Shown piece by piece: positions 26,783 to 35,524 of a DNA stretch of 64,000 nt. Location: contig NZ_AP018498.1 of NCBI RefSeq assembly GCF_003569745.1, positions 1,463,001 through 1,527,000 on the forward strand, read 5' to 3'. Position 1 is the first letter of the stretch; every line of letters starts with the position of its first letter. The notes under the pieces were generated by a model. It made no database searches and was not told where the DNA came from. It saw nothing but the letters and a program-made list of their open reading frames with translations. A program made the translations under genes and the position numbers. The stretch is from Altererythrobacter sp. B11 (GTDB lineage: Bacteria > Pseudomonadota > Alphaproteobacteria > Sphingomonadales > Sphingomonadaceae).

Positions 26783-27223
26783 ATGCGCAACATGATCAAG
26801 AACGCCGCTCTGGCCCTCGCTGCTGGTGGGCTGACAATCGCCGTCCCCGCAACCGCCGCGGACTTCGGTGGACCCGCCCAGCGCAGCGCCGCTCCGTTGC
26901 AGCAGGAATGGGCGCATGATCGGGGTCGTCATAATGGCTGGTCGCGTGACCGTCACGACCGTTATAATCGCTATGATTCGCGTTATGATCGGCGCTATGG
27001 CGAGCCGCTGCGCCGGGATACTCGGGTGTGGCGCGAACGGGACGGGCGTGTCTATTGCCGCAAGAGCGACGGCACGACCGGTCTGATCGTTGGCGGCGCA
27101 GTGGGTGCACTGCTGGGTCGCGAGATCGATGGTGGCCGTGATCGGACGCTCGGCACTATCCTGGGTGCCGCCGGCGGCGCGCTGCTCGGCAAGTCGGTGG
27201 ACAGCGGTTCGCGCTGCCGCTGA
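26783..27223 (+). CDS. Glycine-zipper 2TM domain protein, exported
   Basis: A 146-residue protein with a signal peptide (MRNMIKNAALALAAGGLTIA, cut near ATAA). A central tract is rich in Arg, Asp and Tyr with short YDRRY/RYD repeats (about 45-75), then RVYCRKSDGTTGLIVGGAVG leads into two glycine-zipper helices (GALLGREIDGG and GAAGGALLGKSV). Such proteins sit in the outer envelope; the mechanism is unknown. ATG 26783 is preceded by GGAG with good spacing, which favours it over 26768. Two strong hairpins follow. Confidence 0.85.
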   Translation: MRNMIKNAALALAAGGLTIAVPATAADFGGPAQRSAAPLQQEWAHDRGRHNGWSRDRHDRYNRYDSRYDRRYGEPLRRDTRVWRERDGRVYCRKSDGTTGLIVGGAVGALLGREIDGGRDRTLGTILGAAGGALLGKSVDSGSRCR

Positions 27224-27239
27224 CGTCATGACTGAAATT

Positions 27240-27274
27240 GCGGCCGGGCCGGCCTCCTGAAACCGCCCGGCCGC
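27240..27274 (+). terminator. Perfect 10-bp hairpin after the glycine-zipper gene
   Basis: GCGGCCGGGC (27240-27249) is the exact reverse complement of GCCCGGCCGC (27265-27274), with a 15-base loop. There is no T-run, so it may stabilise the 3' end rather than terminate alone. It begins 17 bases after the stop codon. Confidence 0.5.
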
Positions 27275-27309
27275 TGCGCGGCACTGGCCTGTCCGGAATG
27301 CTGCGTGGG

Positions 27310-27350
27310 AGGGCGCCCGCTATGGATCATGCGGGCGCCCTTTCCCGTTT
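27310..27350 (+). terminator. Intrinsic terminator-like hairpin
   Basis: GGGCGCCCGC (27311-27320) and GCGGGCGCCC (27331-27340), with the flanking A-T pair, form an 11-bp stem around a 10-base loop TATGGATCAT, followed by TTTCCCGTTT. It lies 77 bases before the next lipoprotein gene and should isolate it from the glycine-zipper gene. Confidence 0.65.
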
Positions 27351-27417
27351 CGGGACGCGCGCGAGATTGTGGCGCGCGGTAAACCTTTTCGCGCGCGCCA
27401 TGCGCTAATCCCGCCGC

Positions 27418-28164
27418 ATGAGCACCACGCGCCGATTCATCGCCCTCCGCCCCGCAATCTTCCTGCCGCTGGCGGCAGCGCTCGCCCTCGCGGCGTGCAA
27501 CGACAAGAAGGAGGAGGCGCAGGAAAGCGCGCAGGGCGATCCCGCGCTCGACGGCGCGCTGGGCGATCAGATCATGGTCGATCCGGATCTCGTCGGGCAG
27601 AACCGCGCCAATCAAGCGGCCGGGGTGCCGAATGGAGACGGGTCGGTGCCGCAGATCGATCTCGGACCCGACGCCGTGGCGCAGGCGCGCGCCGCAGCGC
27701 TTACCGATGTCGGCGGGCCCGGCAAGATGCGCAAGGCGCCGGAGGCAAAGCAGGTTGCCGGCGCATTGCCCCCGGATGCTACGCTAAGTGCAGCAGCCCG
27801 CGCTGCCGCCGCGCCCGGTGGCAACGGCGACTGTGCCGCCAAGGCGGAATATACCACGGCCTGGGCGGCCAAGCTGCCGGCGGCCTTCCCCGTCTATCCC
27901 AAGGGGGCCGTGCAGGAAGCTGCCGGGACGGATACAGGCACCTGCGCCCTGCGGGTGGTCAATTTCGTCACGCCCGTGCCGGTGGGCGAAGTCATGGATT
28001 ATTACTACACGCGCGCCAGTGCCGCCGGCTTTTCCGCGCAGCGGGTGCTGCAGGATGGGGATAATGTGATCGGCGGCATCAAGGGCAAGGCGTCCTATGT
28101 CGTCTATGCCCGCAGCCTGCCGTCCGGGGCGACCGAGGTGGACCTGATCACCAGCGGCAAATAA
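27418..28164 (+). CDS. Putative lipoprotein
   Basis: A 248-residue protein. The signal ends at an LALAAC lipobox (Cys near residue 26), so it is probably lipid-anchored. A low-complexity acidic and Ala/Gly-rich region runs to about residue 130, followed by a compact domain starting CAAKAEYTTAWAAKLPAAFP with two Cys (CAAK and TCALRV) that may pair. YYTRASAAGFSAQRV near 195-210 looks like a short alpha-beta unit. No family recognised. It is convergent with astD, 12 bases apart. Confidence 0.82.
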   Translation: MSTTRRFIALRPAIFLPLAAALALAACNDKKEEAQESAQGDPALDGALGDQIMVDPDLVGQNRANQAAGVPNGDGSVPQIDLGPDAVAQARAAALTDVGGPGKMRKAPEAKQVAGALPPDATLSAAARAAAAPGGNGDCAAKAEYTTAWAAKLPAAFPVYPKGAVQEAAGTDTGTCALRVVNFVTPVPVGEVMDYYYTRASAAGFSAQRVLQDGDNVIGGIKGKASYVVYARSLPSGATEVDLITSGK

Positions 28165-28176
28165 CCGCCGCTGCCT

Positions 28177-29586
28177 TCAGGAAAAGCCCACGCCCACGCT
28201 GGCGCGCGGCTGTTCCATCTCCGTGCTGGCCACGGGATAGGCGCAGTAATCCGCCGCATAGAAGGCCGCCGGGCGGTGGTTGCCGGAAAGGCCCACGCCG
28301 CCGAACGGCGCGGCGGAGGATGCGCCGTTGGTCGGCCGGTTCCAGTTGACGATGCCGGCGCGGATATTGGCCCATAAACGGTTGTATTCCTGCGGTGTGC
28401 CGCCCACCAGCGAGGCGGAAAGGCCAAAGCGCGTGTTGTTCGCTTCCGCAATGGCCTGATCGAAATCGTCCACCCGGACGACCTGCAGCAACGGCCCGAA
28501 CAGTTCCACGTCTGGCCGGTCCAAAGCGCCCGTGGTGTCGATGATACCCGGCGTCAGGAAGGGCAGATCGCCCTGCGGCCGCCGCATGTGGCGGATCGCC
28601 TTGCCGCCATGGGAGATCAGGTAGAGGAAGCTCTCGGTCAGCTGGTCGGCCGTGTCACTGTCGATCACCGGCCCCATGAACGGCTGCGGTTCGTCGAAGG
28701 GGGCACCGATGATCATTCGATCGGTAAGGCGCTTCACTTCTTCCAGCACCGGTTCGTACATGGCGGAATTGATGATCAGCCGCCGCGCGGCAGTGCAGCG
28801 CTGGCCCGCCGTGGTGAACGCGGATTGCACTATCAGCGTTGCGGCGTCCTGCACCAGCGGCGTGTTCCACACCACGATGGGGTTGTTGCCGCCCATCTCC
28901 AGCGCCACGATCTTGCCGGGGTTGCTCGCCAGCTTGCGGTTGATGGCGATGCCCACCTGCGCCGATCCGGTGAACAGCACGCCGTCCACCCCGTCATGCG
29001 CCACCAGCGCCTTGCCCTCTTCGGGGCCGCCGAGGAGAAACTGCACCACATCCTGCGGAACGCCGGCGCGGTGGAAGCAGGCAACCAGCATCTCGCCCGT
29101 GGCCGGCGTCTTCTCGCTGGGCTTCAGCACCACCGCATTGCCGGCGATCAGCGCCGGGATGATATGACCATTCGGCAAATGGGCGGGGAAATTGTAGGGG
29201 CCGAGCACGGCCATAACGCCATGCGGCTTGTGCCGCAGCGCCGCCGTGCCCTGCAGGGCGCTGTCCAGCTTGCGCTGCCCCGTCCGCTCCGCATAGGCGC
29301 GCACGGAAATCTCCACCTTGGCGATCACCGCTTCCACTTCGGTGCGGCTTTCCCATAGCGGCTTCCCGGTCTCGCGCGCGATCAGCGCGGCGAAGTCATC
29401 CTGCACCTTGCGCACTTCGTTGGCGAAGCGGCGGAGCAGTTCGATCCGGTTGGCGAGCGGCTGGGCCGCCCATTGCGGCCAGGCCGCACGCGCGCGGGCC
29501 ACAGCGTCATCCACATCGCCCACGGCGCCGCGCCACAATTCGGCGCCGGTGGCCGGTTCATACGATATGATCTGGGTTTCACTCAC
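28177..29586 (-). CDS. astD: N-succinylglutamate 5-semialdehyde dehydrogenase
   Basis: A 469-residue NAD-dependent aldehyde dehydrogenase, the fourth step of the arginine succinyltransferase pathway. AstD-typical segments are GPYNFPAHLPNGHIIPALIA, ALEMGGNNPIVVW (general-base Glu) and AGQRCTAARRLII (nucleophile Cys), plus FTGSAQVGIAINRKLASNPG. The other ast genes are not in the window. The neighbours are a lipoprotein and selO, so it stands alone here. Confidence is high for the family and good for the subfamily. Confidence 0.9.
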   Translation of the reverse strand: MSETQIISYEPATGAELWRGAVGDVDDAVARARAAWPQWAAQPLANRIELLRRFANEVRKVQDDFAALIARETGKPLWESRTEVEAVIAKVEISVRAYAERTGQRKLDSALQGTAALRHKPHGVMAVLGPYNFPAHLPNGHIIPALIAGNAVVLKPSEKTPATGEMLVACFHRAGVPQDVVQFLLGGPEEGKALVAHDGVDGVLFTGSAQVGIAINRKLASNPGKIVALEMGGNNPIVVWNTPLVQDAATLIVQSAFTTAGQRCTAARRLIINSAMYEPVLEEVKRLTDRMIIGAPFDEPQPFMGPVIDSDTADQLTESFLYLISHGGKAIRHMRRPQGDLPFLTPGIIDTTGALDRPDVELFGPLLQVVRVDDFDQAIAEANNTRFGLSASLVGGTPQEYNRLWANIRAGIVNWNRPTNGASSAAPFGGVGLSGNHRPAAFYAADYCAYPVASTEMEQPRASVGVGFS

Positions 29587-29678
29587 AGCTTGGTTGCAGG
29601 CTCACTTAAACAAGGATGGGGGGTGATAGCGGGAAGGTTGCGGGCTCGCCAATATAGGTAGGGCCTCGTGCGGTTTAA

Positions 29679-31076
29679 TCAAACATGACCGGCCGGGTCG
29701 GGCACGGGGCCGAGCGCGCGGCCCATGTCCCGCAAGGCCGTGACCTTGCGTGACAGCGGCTCCCAATCGTCCTCATCCGCGATCGCGGACCAGATCGCCT
29801 CAACCTCCTCGATCAGCATGGCTTCGGGCGCTTCACCCGACCAATAGGGATGGGAGGCATCAACCGGTTCATAGCCCTGCAGGCGCTCGGCGAGTTGACC
29901 TTCCGCCGCCCGTCCGCCGCGATGAGCGAAGAAGAAGGCGTCGGGGCCGATCCGGCGTTCGCGCATGGTGCGCTCCGCCGCTTCGATGAGGGCGAAGTCG
30001 GCCTCGATCCCGCGGCTGGCGACACCTAGCCGCCAGGTGAACCGCCGGCTCATGGCGCGGTGGTAGAGATCGCCGAAGCGCTCGATCGCGCCCACCAGTG
30101 GCGGCGCGTCGGCAATGCGGCGCAGCGCGATGGCCAGTTGGGCCAGGTTCCAATTGATCGCTTCCGGCTGGCGGCCGAAGGCATAGAGACCTGCGTGGTC
30201 GAAGTAGGCGGCGGTGAAGCCCGGCTCCCACAACGGCAGCCAGCGCCACGGGCCATAGTCGAAGCTTTCCCCGGTGATGTTCATATTGTCGGAATTGAGC
30301 ACGCCGTGGACGAAGCCCGCCACCATGTAGGAGGCGGCGAGATCGGCCATGCGTTCCACCGCCTGATGCATCAGCATGACCGCTGGCTCATCCCGCCCCG
30401 GCGCATCCTCGGGCGGGGGCGGGCCGGGGAATTGGCGCAGGCAATAGTCCACCAGCGCGCGCAGGTGCTCATCCTCCTCCAGCACGGCGAGGCGTTGGAA
30501 GGTGCCGATGCGGATATGCGAATGGCTGAGGCGCACCAGCACGGCGGAACGGGTGGGGGAGGGTTCGTCCCCCCGTTCGAGCGCCTCTCCCGTTTCGACG
30601 ACGGAAAAGGTCTTCGAGGTATTCACGCCCAGTGCTTCGAGCATCTCCGTGGCGAGGATTTCGCGCACCGCGCCTTTCAGCGTCAGCCGCCCGTCGGCGG
30701 TGCGGCTGTAGGGCGTGCGCCCGCTGCCCTTGGTACCGCAATCGAGCAGCCGGCCGCTGCCATCGCGCATCTGCGCGAACAGAAAGCCGCGCCCGTCGCC
30801 GATCTCGGGATTGTACACCCGGAACTGGTGCCCGTGATAGCGCAGCGCCAGCGGCTGCGGCAGGTTGTCGGGCAGGGGGGAGAAGCGGGCAAAATGGTCC
30901 ACCCATTGATCGTCGGAGAGGTCGCCCAGCCCCACGGTCTTGTCCCACCGCCGGTTGCGAAAGCGCAGCTGATGGCGGGGGAAGTCCGCCGGCTTGACCG
31001 GATCGCCCAGCCATTCGGCGAGCGAGGGGATTTGCGGATCCGCCTGATAGGCGGCGGCTTGCGGTTCGGCGCGCAT
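29679..31076 (-). CDS. selO: Protein adenylyltransferase SelO (YdiU/UPF0061 family)
   Basis: A 465-residue pseudokinase-fold enzyme that attaches AMP to Ser, Thr or Tyr residues of target proteins. Family blocks are FAQMRDGSGRLLDCGTKGSG (glycine-rich ATP region), EMLEALGVNTSKTFSVVETG and VHGVLNSDNMNITGESFDYG with the metal-binding Asn and Asp. I chose ATG 31076 (MRAEPQAAAYQADP); an upstream start at 31130 overlaps the divergent hydrolase start. It is divergent from that gene by about 55 bases. Confidence 0.92.
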   Translation of the reverse strand: MRAEPQAAAYQADPQIPSLAEWLGDPVKPADFPRHQLRFRNRRWDKTVGLGDLSDDQWVDHFARFSPLPDNLPQPLALRYHGHQFRVYNPEIGDGRGFLFAQMRDGSGRLLDCGTKGSGRTPYSRTADGRLTLKGAVREILATEMLEALGVNTSKTFSVVETGEALERGDEPSPTRSAVLVRLSHSHIRIGTFQRLAVLEEDEHLRALVDYCLRQFPGPPPPEDAPGRDEPAVMLMHQAVERMADLAASYMVAGFVHGVLNSDNMNITGESFDYGPWRWLPLWEPGFTAAYFDHAGLYAFGRQPEAINWNLAQLAIALRRIADAPPLVGAIERFGDLYHRAMSRRFTWRLGVASRGIEADFALIEAAERTMRERRIGPDAFFFAHRGGRAAEGQLAERLQGYEPVDASHPYWSGEAPEAMLIEEVEAIWSAIADEDDWEPLSRKVTALRDMGRALGPVPDPAGHV

Positions 31077-31129
31077 GCTAGCATTAGTGGGGCCGCGATC
31101 GGGCCGGCGCAACCGCGTACGGCAAATCA

Positions 31130-32005
31130 ATGGGACCGGAGATGGACGAAGCCCCCTTCACCGAAGGCGAATGGACCAGTGCCGACGGGCTGGTGCTGCG
31201 TTATCGCGATTATCCCGGGCGCATGGACCGGCCACCCATCGTGTGCATTCCCGGCCTCACCCGCAATGCCCGCGATTTCGAGCCCGTGGCGGAGACCTTC
31301 GCAGGCGAATGGCGCGTGCTGTGCCCCGATCTGCGGGGGCGGGGGCAAAGCGATTATGCGAAGGACCCCGCCAGCTACATGCCCGCAACCTATGTTGCGG
31401 ATGTGCTGGCGCTGTTCGACCAGGCGGGGCTGGACCGGGTGGTGGCGATCGGCACCTCGCTCGGCGGGCTGGTGACGATGCTGATCGCGGCGCAGGCGCC
31501 GGAACGGATCGCCGGCGCCGTCCTCAACGACATCGGACCGGAGGTGGAAGCCGCGGGCATTGCGCGCATTCGCGACTATGTGGGGCAGGGGCGCAGCTTT
31601 CCCACCTGGATGCACGCGGCGCGCGCGCTGAAGGAGCAATCGGGGGCAGCCTATCCCGATTTCGAGCTGTCCGACTGGCTGCGCCTTGCCAAGCGGCTGA
31701 TGTGCGTGAGCGGCAACGGGCGCATCACCTATGATTACGACATGAAGATCGCCGAGCCCTTCCAGCAGCCCGAAAGCGCCGTGGCGGTGGACCTGTGGCC
31801 GGCCTTCCGCGCGCTTTCCGGGCGGCCAGTGCTCGCCCTGCGCGGCGAGTTGTCGGACATCCTCTCCAACGCCACGCTGGCGCGGATGGAGAATGAAGTG
31901 CCGGGGCTGGAGGCGATCACCGTGCCGCACACCGGCCATACGCCCACGCTGGAGGAGCCGGAGGCGCAGGCCGCCATCGCCCGCCTGCTGGGCCGCGTGG
32001 CGTGA
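31130..32005 (+). CDS. Alpha/beta hydrolase
   Basis: A 291-residue cytoplasmic hydrolase. The core opens with RPPIVCIPGLTRNARDFEPV (oxyanion loop), then LCPDLRGRGQSDYAKDPASY, nucleophile elbow AIGTSLGGLVTML, and a late His in TVPHTGHTPTLEEPEA. The LTRNARDF-like motif and the DLRGRGQS segment place it near the homoserine-acetyltransferase-unrelated, esterase-like group. Substrate unknown. Starts at 31130 and 31142 (MDEAPFTEGEW) are both possible. The glycosyltransferase gene follows 10 bases after its stop. Confidence 0.87.
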   Translation: MGPEMDEAPFTEGEWTSADGLVLRYRDYPGRMDRPPIVCIPGLTRNARDFEPVAETFAGEWRVLCPDLRGRGQSDYAKDPASYMPATYVADVLALFDQAGLDRVVAIGTSLGGLVTMLIAAQAPERIAGAVLNDIGPEVEAAGIARIRDYVGQGRSFPTWMHAARALKEQSGAAYPDFELSDWLRLAKRLMCVSGNGRITYDYDMKIAEPFQQPESAVAVDLWPAFRALSGRPVLALRGELSDILSNATLARMENEVPGLEAITVPHTGHTPTLEEPEAQAAIARLLGRVA

Positions 32006-32015
32006 GCGGCGCGCG

Positions 32016-33152
32016 ATGACCGGCAAGGGCAGCACGCCCCGTATCCTCCACCTGCATTCCTCCTTCGATGCGGGGGGGAAGGAATTGCGCACCGTCCAGC
32101 TGATCAACGCCTTCGGGCGCGGGGCGGAGCATGCGATCGTCTCCGCAGATCCGGACCGCCGCGGTGCGGCCGCCCGGCTGGCGCGCGAGGTGCGCGTGTC
32201 CTGGCCGGCGTTCCCCTCGCTCAAGGGCAAGCCCTGGCCGGGGCGGCTCAAGAAGATCGCCGAGGCAATGCAGGGCTATGACCTCATCTGCACTTACAAT
32301 TGGGGTGCGGTGGATGCGGCGATGGCGCACACGCTGTTCGCCGATGTCTACAAGCTCCCCCCGCTGGTGCATCACGAGGACGGCTTCAACGAGGATGAGG
32401 CGCAGGGCCTGAAGCGCCGGCGCAACCTGTTCCGCCGCATCGCGCTGGGCCGCAGTGCGGCGCTGGTTGTGCCCTCGCGCACTCTGGAGCGGATCGCGCT
32501 GGAGGTGTGGCAGCAGCCGCGCAGCAAGGTGCGGCTGATCCCGAATGGCATCGACACCGCCAGCTTCGCGCCCAAGCCGGCGCGCGATGCGCTGCCCCGG
32601 CTGGTCAAGCATCGGGGGGAGAAGTGGGTCGGCACGCTGGCCGGGTTGCGCAAGGTGAAGAACCTGCCGGCGCTGGTGCGCGCCTTCCAGGCGCTGCCGG
32701 AGGAGTGGCAGCTGGTGATCGCGGGCGAAGGGCCGGAGCGGGAGGCCATCCTGGCGACTGCGGAGATGACGGAGATCGAACACCGGGTGCATCTGATCGG
32801 CCATGTCGCCGCGCCCGCCAGGCTGGTGGGCCTGTTCGATATCTACGCCCTGTCCTCACGCTCCGAACAATTTCCGATCTCCGTCCTTGAAGCCATGGCG
32901 GCGGGCCTGCCGGTCGCGGCCCCACGCGTCGGCGACATTCCCAGCATGGTGGCGAGTGAAAACGGCCCCTTCCTCACCGCGCCGGGCGAGGAGGGGGAAC
33001 TGGCGGCCGCGCTGGTGCGGCTGGCGGGTGATGCAGCGGCGCGGCGGCAGATCGGCGCTGCCAATCGCGCGCGGGCCGTGGCCGAGTATGACGAGCAGCG
33101 GATGGTAGAGCGTTACCGCGCGCTTTACTGGAGCCTCATGGGCCGGCGCTGA
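32016..33152 (+). CDS. Glycosyltransferase family 4
   Basis: A 378-residue GT-B enzyme. The acceptor half begins RILHLHSSFDAGGKELRTVQ, a typical glycine-rich start. The donor half has LVPSRTLERIALEVW, RLIPNGIDTASFAPKP, LVIAGEGPEREAIL and the E-x7-E region SEQFPISVLEAMAAGLPVAA. It probably transfers a sugar to a lipid- or polysaccharide-linked acceptor. ATG 32016 gives the normal start; the open frame reaches back into the hydrolase gene. It is likely co-transcribed with that hydrolase. Confidence 0.9.
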   Translation: MTGKGSTPRILHLHSSFDAGGKELRTVQLINAFGRGAEHAIVSADPDRRGAAARLAREVRVSWPAFPSLKGKPWPGRLKKIAEAMQGYDLICTYNWGAVDAAMAHTLFADVYKLPPLVHHEDGFNEDEAQGLKRRRNLFRRIALGRSAALVVPSRTLERIALEVWQQPRSKVRLIPNGIDTASFAPKPARDALPRLVKHRGEKWVGTLAGLRKVKNLPALVRAFQALPEEWQLVIAGEGPEREAILATAEMTEIEHRVHLIGHVAAPARLVGLFDIYALSSRSEQFPISVLEAMAAGLPVAAPRVGDIPSMVASENGPFLTAPGEEGELAAALVRLAGDAAARRQIGAANRARAVAEYDEQRMVERYRALYWSLMGRR

Positions 33153-33294
33153 ACGCCGCCGCGCTTCATCGGCCATTCACCCGGGCGGGGACAGGTTCCA
33201 TTCGGCAATTGAATTGACGCCTTCATCCGCCTAACAGCGCGGGCCAAGACTCTAACCCCGTCAAGAAACATCCCGGAAAACTTGTAGAAACGCC

Positions 33295-34086
33295 GTGGCT
33301 CTAACTCCCGATACAAACACATCGCGCACCGAGAAGCAGGCCCAGCGCGCCCGGGCGGAGCAGGATGTGCTCATGCGTGAGGTGGACGAAGCCGTGCGCC
33401 AGGACCAGATGGGCGACGCCGTCAAGCGCTATGCCCTTCCGGTCGGGATTGCCGTGGTCGTCGGTCTCGCGGCGCTGGGCGGCTGGCTCTACTGGCACGA
33501 GCATTCCGAAGGTGTGTTGGAAGAACGGTCGGAAGGGCTCGTTACCGGGCTCGACGCGATCGATGCCGGCCGCGCTTCGCAGGCCGATGCCGAGCTGGCC
33601 AAGCTGGTGGCCGACGATGCCGGCGGTGCCGCCATCCCGGCGATGCTGCTGCGCGCCGACATCGCGCTGCAGAACGGCAAGCCGGCCGACGCCGTGAAGC
33701 TGTTCGATGCCGTGGCCGCGAATGACAGCGCCCCGCAGCCCTATCGCGACATCGCCGCCATCCGCTCCGTCGCCACCAATTACGACAATCTCCAGCCGCA
33801 GCAGGTGATCGACCGGTTGAAGCCGCTGGCGACGCCCGGCAATCCGTGGTTCGGCAGCGCGGGCGAACTGGTGGGCATGGCCTATCTGGCGCAGAACAAG
33901 AACGATCTCGCCGGCCCGCTGTTTGCGGAAATCGCCAAGAACGAGAAGGTGCCTGAAACGCTGCGCTCGCGGGCGCGGCAGCTGGCAGGCATGCTCGGCT
34001 ATGATGCGGTGGTGGATGTCGACAAGACGCTGGCCGAACTGCAGGAAGGCGCCGCCGCCGCACCCGCGGCAGCCACCGCGCAATAG
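33295..34086 (+). CDS. YfgM-like TPR membrane protein
   Basis: A 263-residue protein with a GTG start at 33295. A cytoplasmic segment rich in Arg and Glu precedes one membrane helix (LPVGIAVVVGLAALGGWLYW) at about residues 48-67. The rest is TPR-like helices (for example LRADIALQNGKPADAVKLFD and AKNEKVPETLRSRARQLAGM). In E. coli YfgM binds the SecYEG translocon and lies next to bamB; the same order here supports a role in periplasmic handover. It ends 15 bases before bamB. Confidence 0.82.
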   Translation: MALTPDTNTSRTEKQAQRARAEQDVLMREVDEAVRQDQMGDAVKRYALPVGIAVVVGLAALGGWLYWHEHSEGVLEERSEGLVTGLDAIDAGRASQADAELAKLVADDAGGAAIPAMLLRADIALQNGKPADAVKLFDAVAANDSAPQPYRDIAAIRSVATNYDNLQPQQVIDRLKPLATPGNPWFGSAGELVGMAYLAQNKNDLAGPLFAEIAKNEKVPETLRSRARQLAGMLGYDAVVDVDKTLAELQEGAAAAPAAATAQ

Positions 34087-34101
34087 GCCGGACGCAGCAC
34101 G

Positions 34102-35457
34102 ATGGATCTGATTATGCAAAGCGCGCTTGGGGCCCGGAAATCCGGCCGTGTACTCATGGCCGGCCTGCTGATGGCGGCTGTTGCCGGCTGCGGTGGCGGC
34201 AACAATGCTCGGCCGAAGACCCCCACCGTGGGCAATCGCACGCCGATCCTTTCCCACATCGCCAATGACGTGGAACCCGATCCCGCGCTGGAGAGCACGC
34301 AGATCGTGCTGCCTGCGCCCCGGCGTAACAGCAATTGGGCGCAAGCCGGCGGCACTGCCAGCAATGTGGTGGGGCATCTCGAGCTTGCTGCCGCGCCGCA
34401 GCGCGTGTGGACCGTAAGGATCCCCGGTTCCAGCAAGAAGCGCCGCCTCGCTTCCGCGCCCGTCGTGGGCGATGGCAAGATGTTCGTGATCGACACGGAC
34501 GGCGTGGTGCATGCCTTCGATGCCAAGACCGGTGCCACTTTGTGGACGCATCGCATCGAAGTGGCCGACGACCTGGAAGATGTCGCCTTCGGTGGCGGCG
34601 CCAGTTACGATGAGGGCCGGGTCTATGCAACGAACGGCGCGGGTGACGTGGTTGCGCTGAATGCGCAGGATGGGTCGCAAATCTGGAAGGTAAAGCCTGC
34701 TGGTCCGCTGCGCGGCGCCCCCACGGTGGCCTTCAACGCTGTCTATGTGATGACGCAGGACAACCAGATCCAGGCGCTGAACAGTTCCGATGGTTCCATC
34801 CTGTGGCAGGAAGCGGCGGCGATGAGCCAGTCCGGCGTGTTCGGCGTTGCGGCTCCGGCGGCAGGGCAGGCCACGGTGATCGCCGGCTATTCCTCGGGCG
34901 AACTCGTTGCCTATCGCTATGAAAACGGCCGCAGCCTGTGGTCGGACGCGCTGGCGCGCACCTCGATTTCCACGCAGGTCGGCACGCTGACCGATGTGGA
35001 TGCCGATCCGATCATCGACAATGGCACCGTCTACGCGCTGGGGCAGGGCGGGCGCATGGCCGCCTATGAACTGATCACCGGCCAGCGGCTGTGGGAGCTT
35101 TCGCTGGCGGGCATTTCAACCCCCGCGGTGGCGGGCGAATGGATCTTCACCCTCACGAGCGATTCGCGCTTGCTGGCGATCGCGCGTTCCACCGGCCGCA
35201 TCCGCTGGATCACGCAACTGCAGCGCTGGCAGAACGAGAAGAAGCGCACCGGCCCCGTGTTCTGGGTGGGCCCGGTCCTGGCCGGCAACAAGCTGTGGAT
35301 CGCCAGTTCAGAAGGCGAAGTGAAGACGGTGGACGTGCAGACCGGCACGGCATCCGATTTCGGCGATATCGGCGAAGCCGTTTCGCTCGGCCCGATCGTC
35401 GCCGATGGCACACTCTATATCCTCGACGACAGCGGCCGCATCACCGCCTGGCGCTGA
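34102..35457 (+). CDS. bamB: Outer membrane assembly lipoprotein BamB (PQQ-like beta-propeller)
   Basis: A 451-residue protein. The signal ends with a VAGC lipobox (Cys about residue 33). Beta-propeller blades are seen as repeated units such as VHAFDAKTGATLWTHRI, VVALNAQDGSQIWKV, IQALNSSDGSILWQE and MAAYELITGQRLWEL, the G-x-x-x-W pattern of PQQ-type repeats. BamB helps the BAM complex insert outer-membrane proteins. In relatives der often follows; here it does not. Confidence 0.92.
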   Translation: MDLIMQSALGARKSGRVLMAGLLMAAVAGCGGGNNARPKTPTVGNRTPILSHIANDVEPDPALESTQIVLPAPRRNSNWAQAGGTASNVVGHLELAAAPQRVWTVRIPGSSKKRRLASAPVVGDGKMFVIDTDGVVHAFDAKTGATLWTHRIEVADDLEDVAFGGGASYDEGRVYATNGAGDVVALNAQDGSQIWKVKPAGPLRGAPTVAFNAVYVMTQDNQIQALNSSDGSILWQEAAAMSQSGVFGVAAPAAGQATVIAGYSSGELVAYRYENGRSLWSDALARTSISTQVGTLTDVDADPIIDNGTVYALGQGGRMAAYELITGQRLWELSLAGISTPAVAGEWIFTLTSDSRLLAIARSTGRIRWITQLQRWQNEKKRTGPVFWVGPVLAGNKLWIASSEGEVKTVDVQTGTASDFGDIGEAVSLGPIVADGTLYILDDSGRITAWR

Positions 35458-35524
35458 ACGGGTCTGAGCCGGGGGCGCGAAGCATTTCCCGCCCCTTAAC
35501 CCTTTCTCGCCTAAGCCCGCGCGC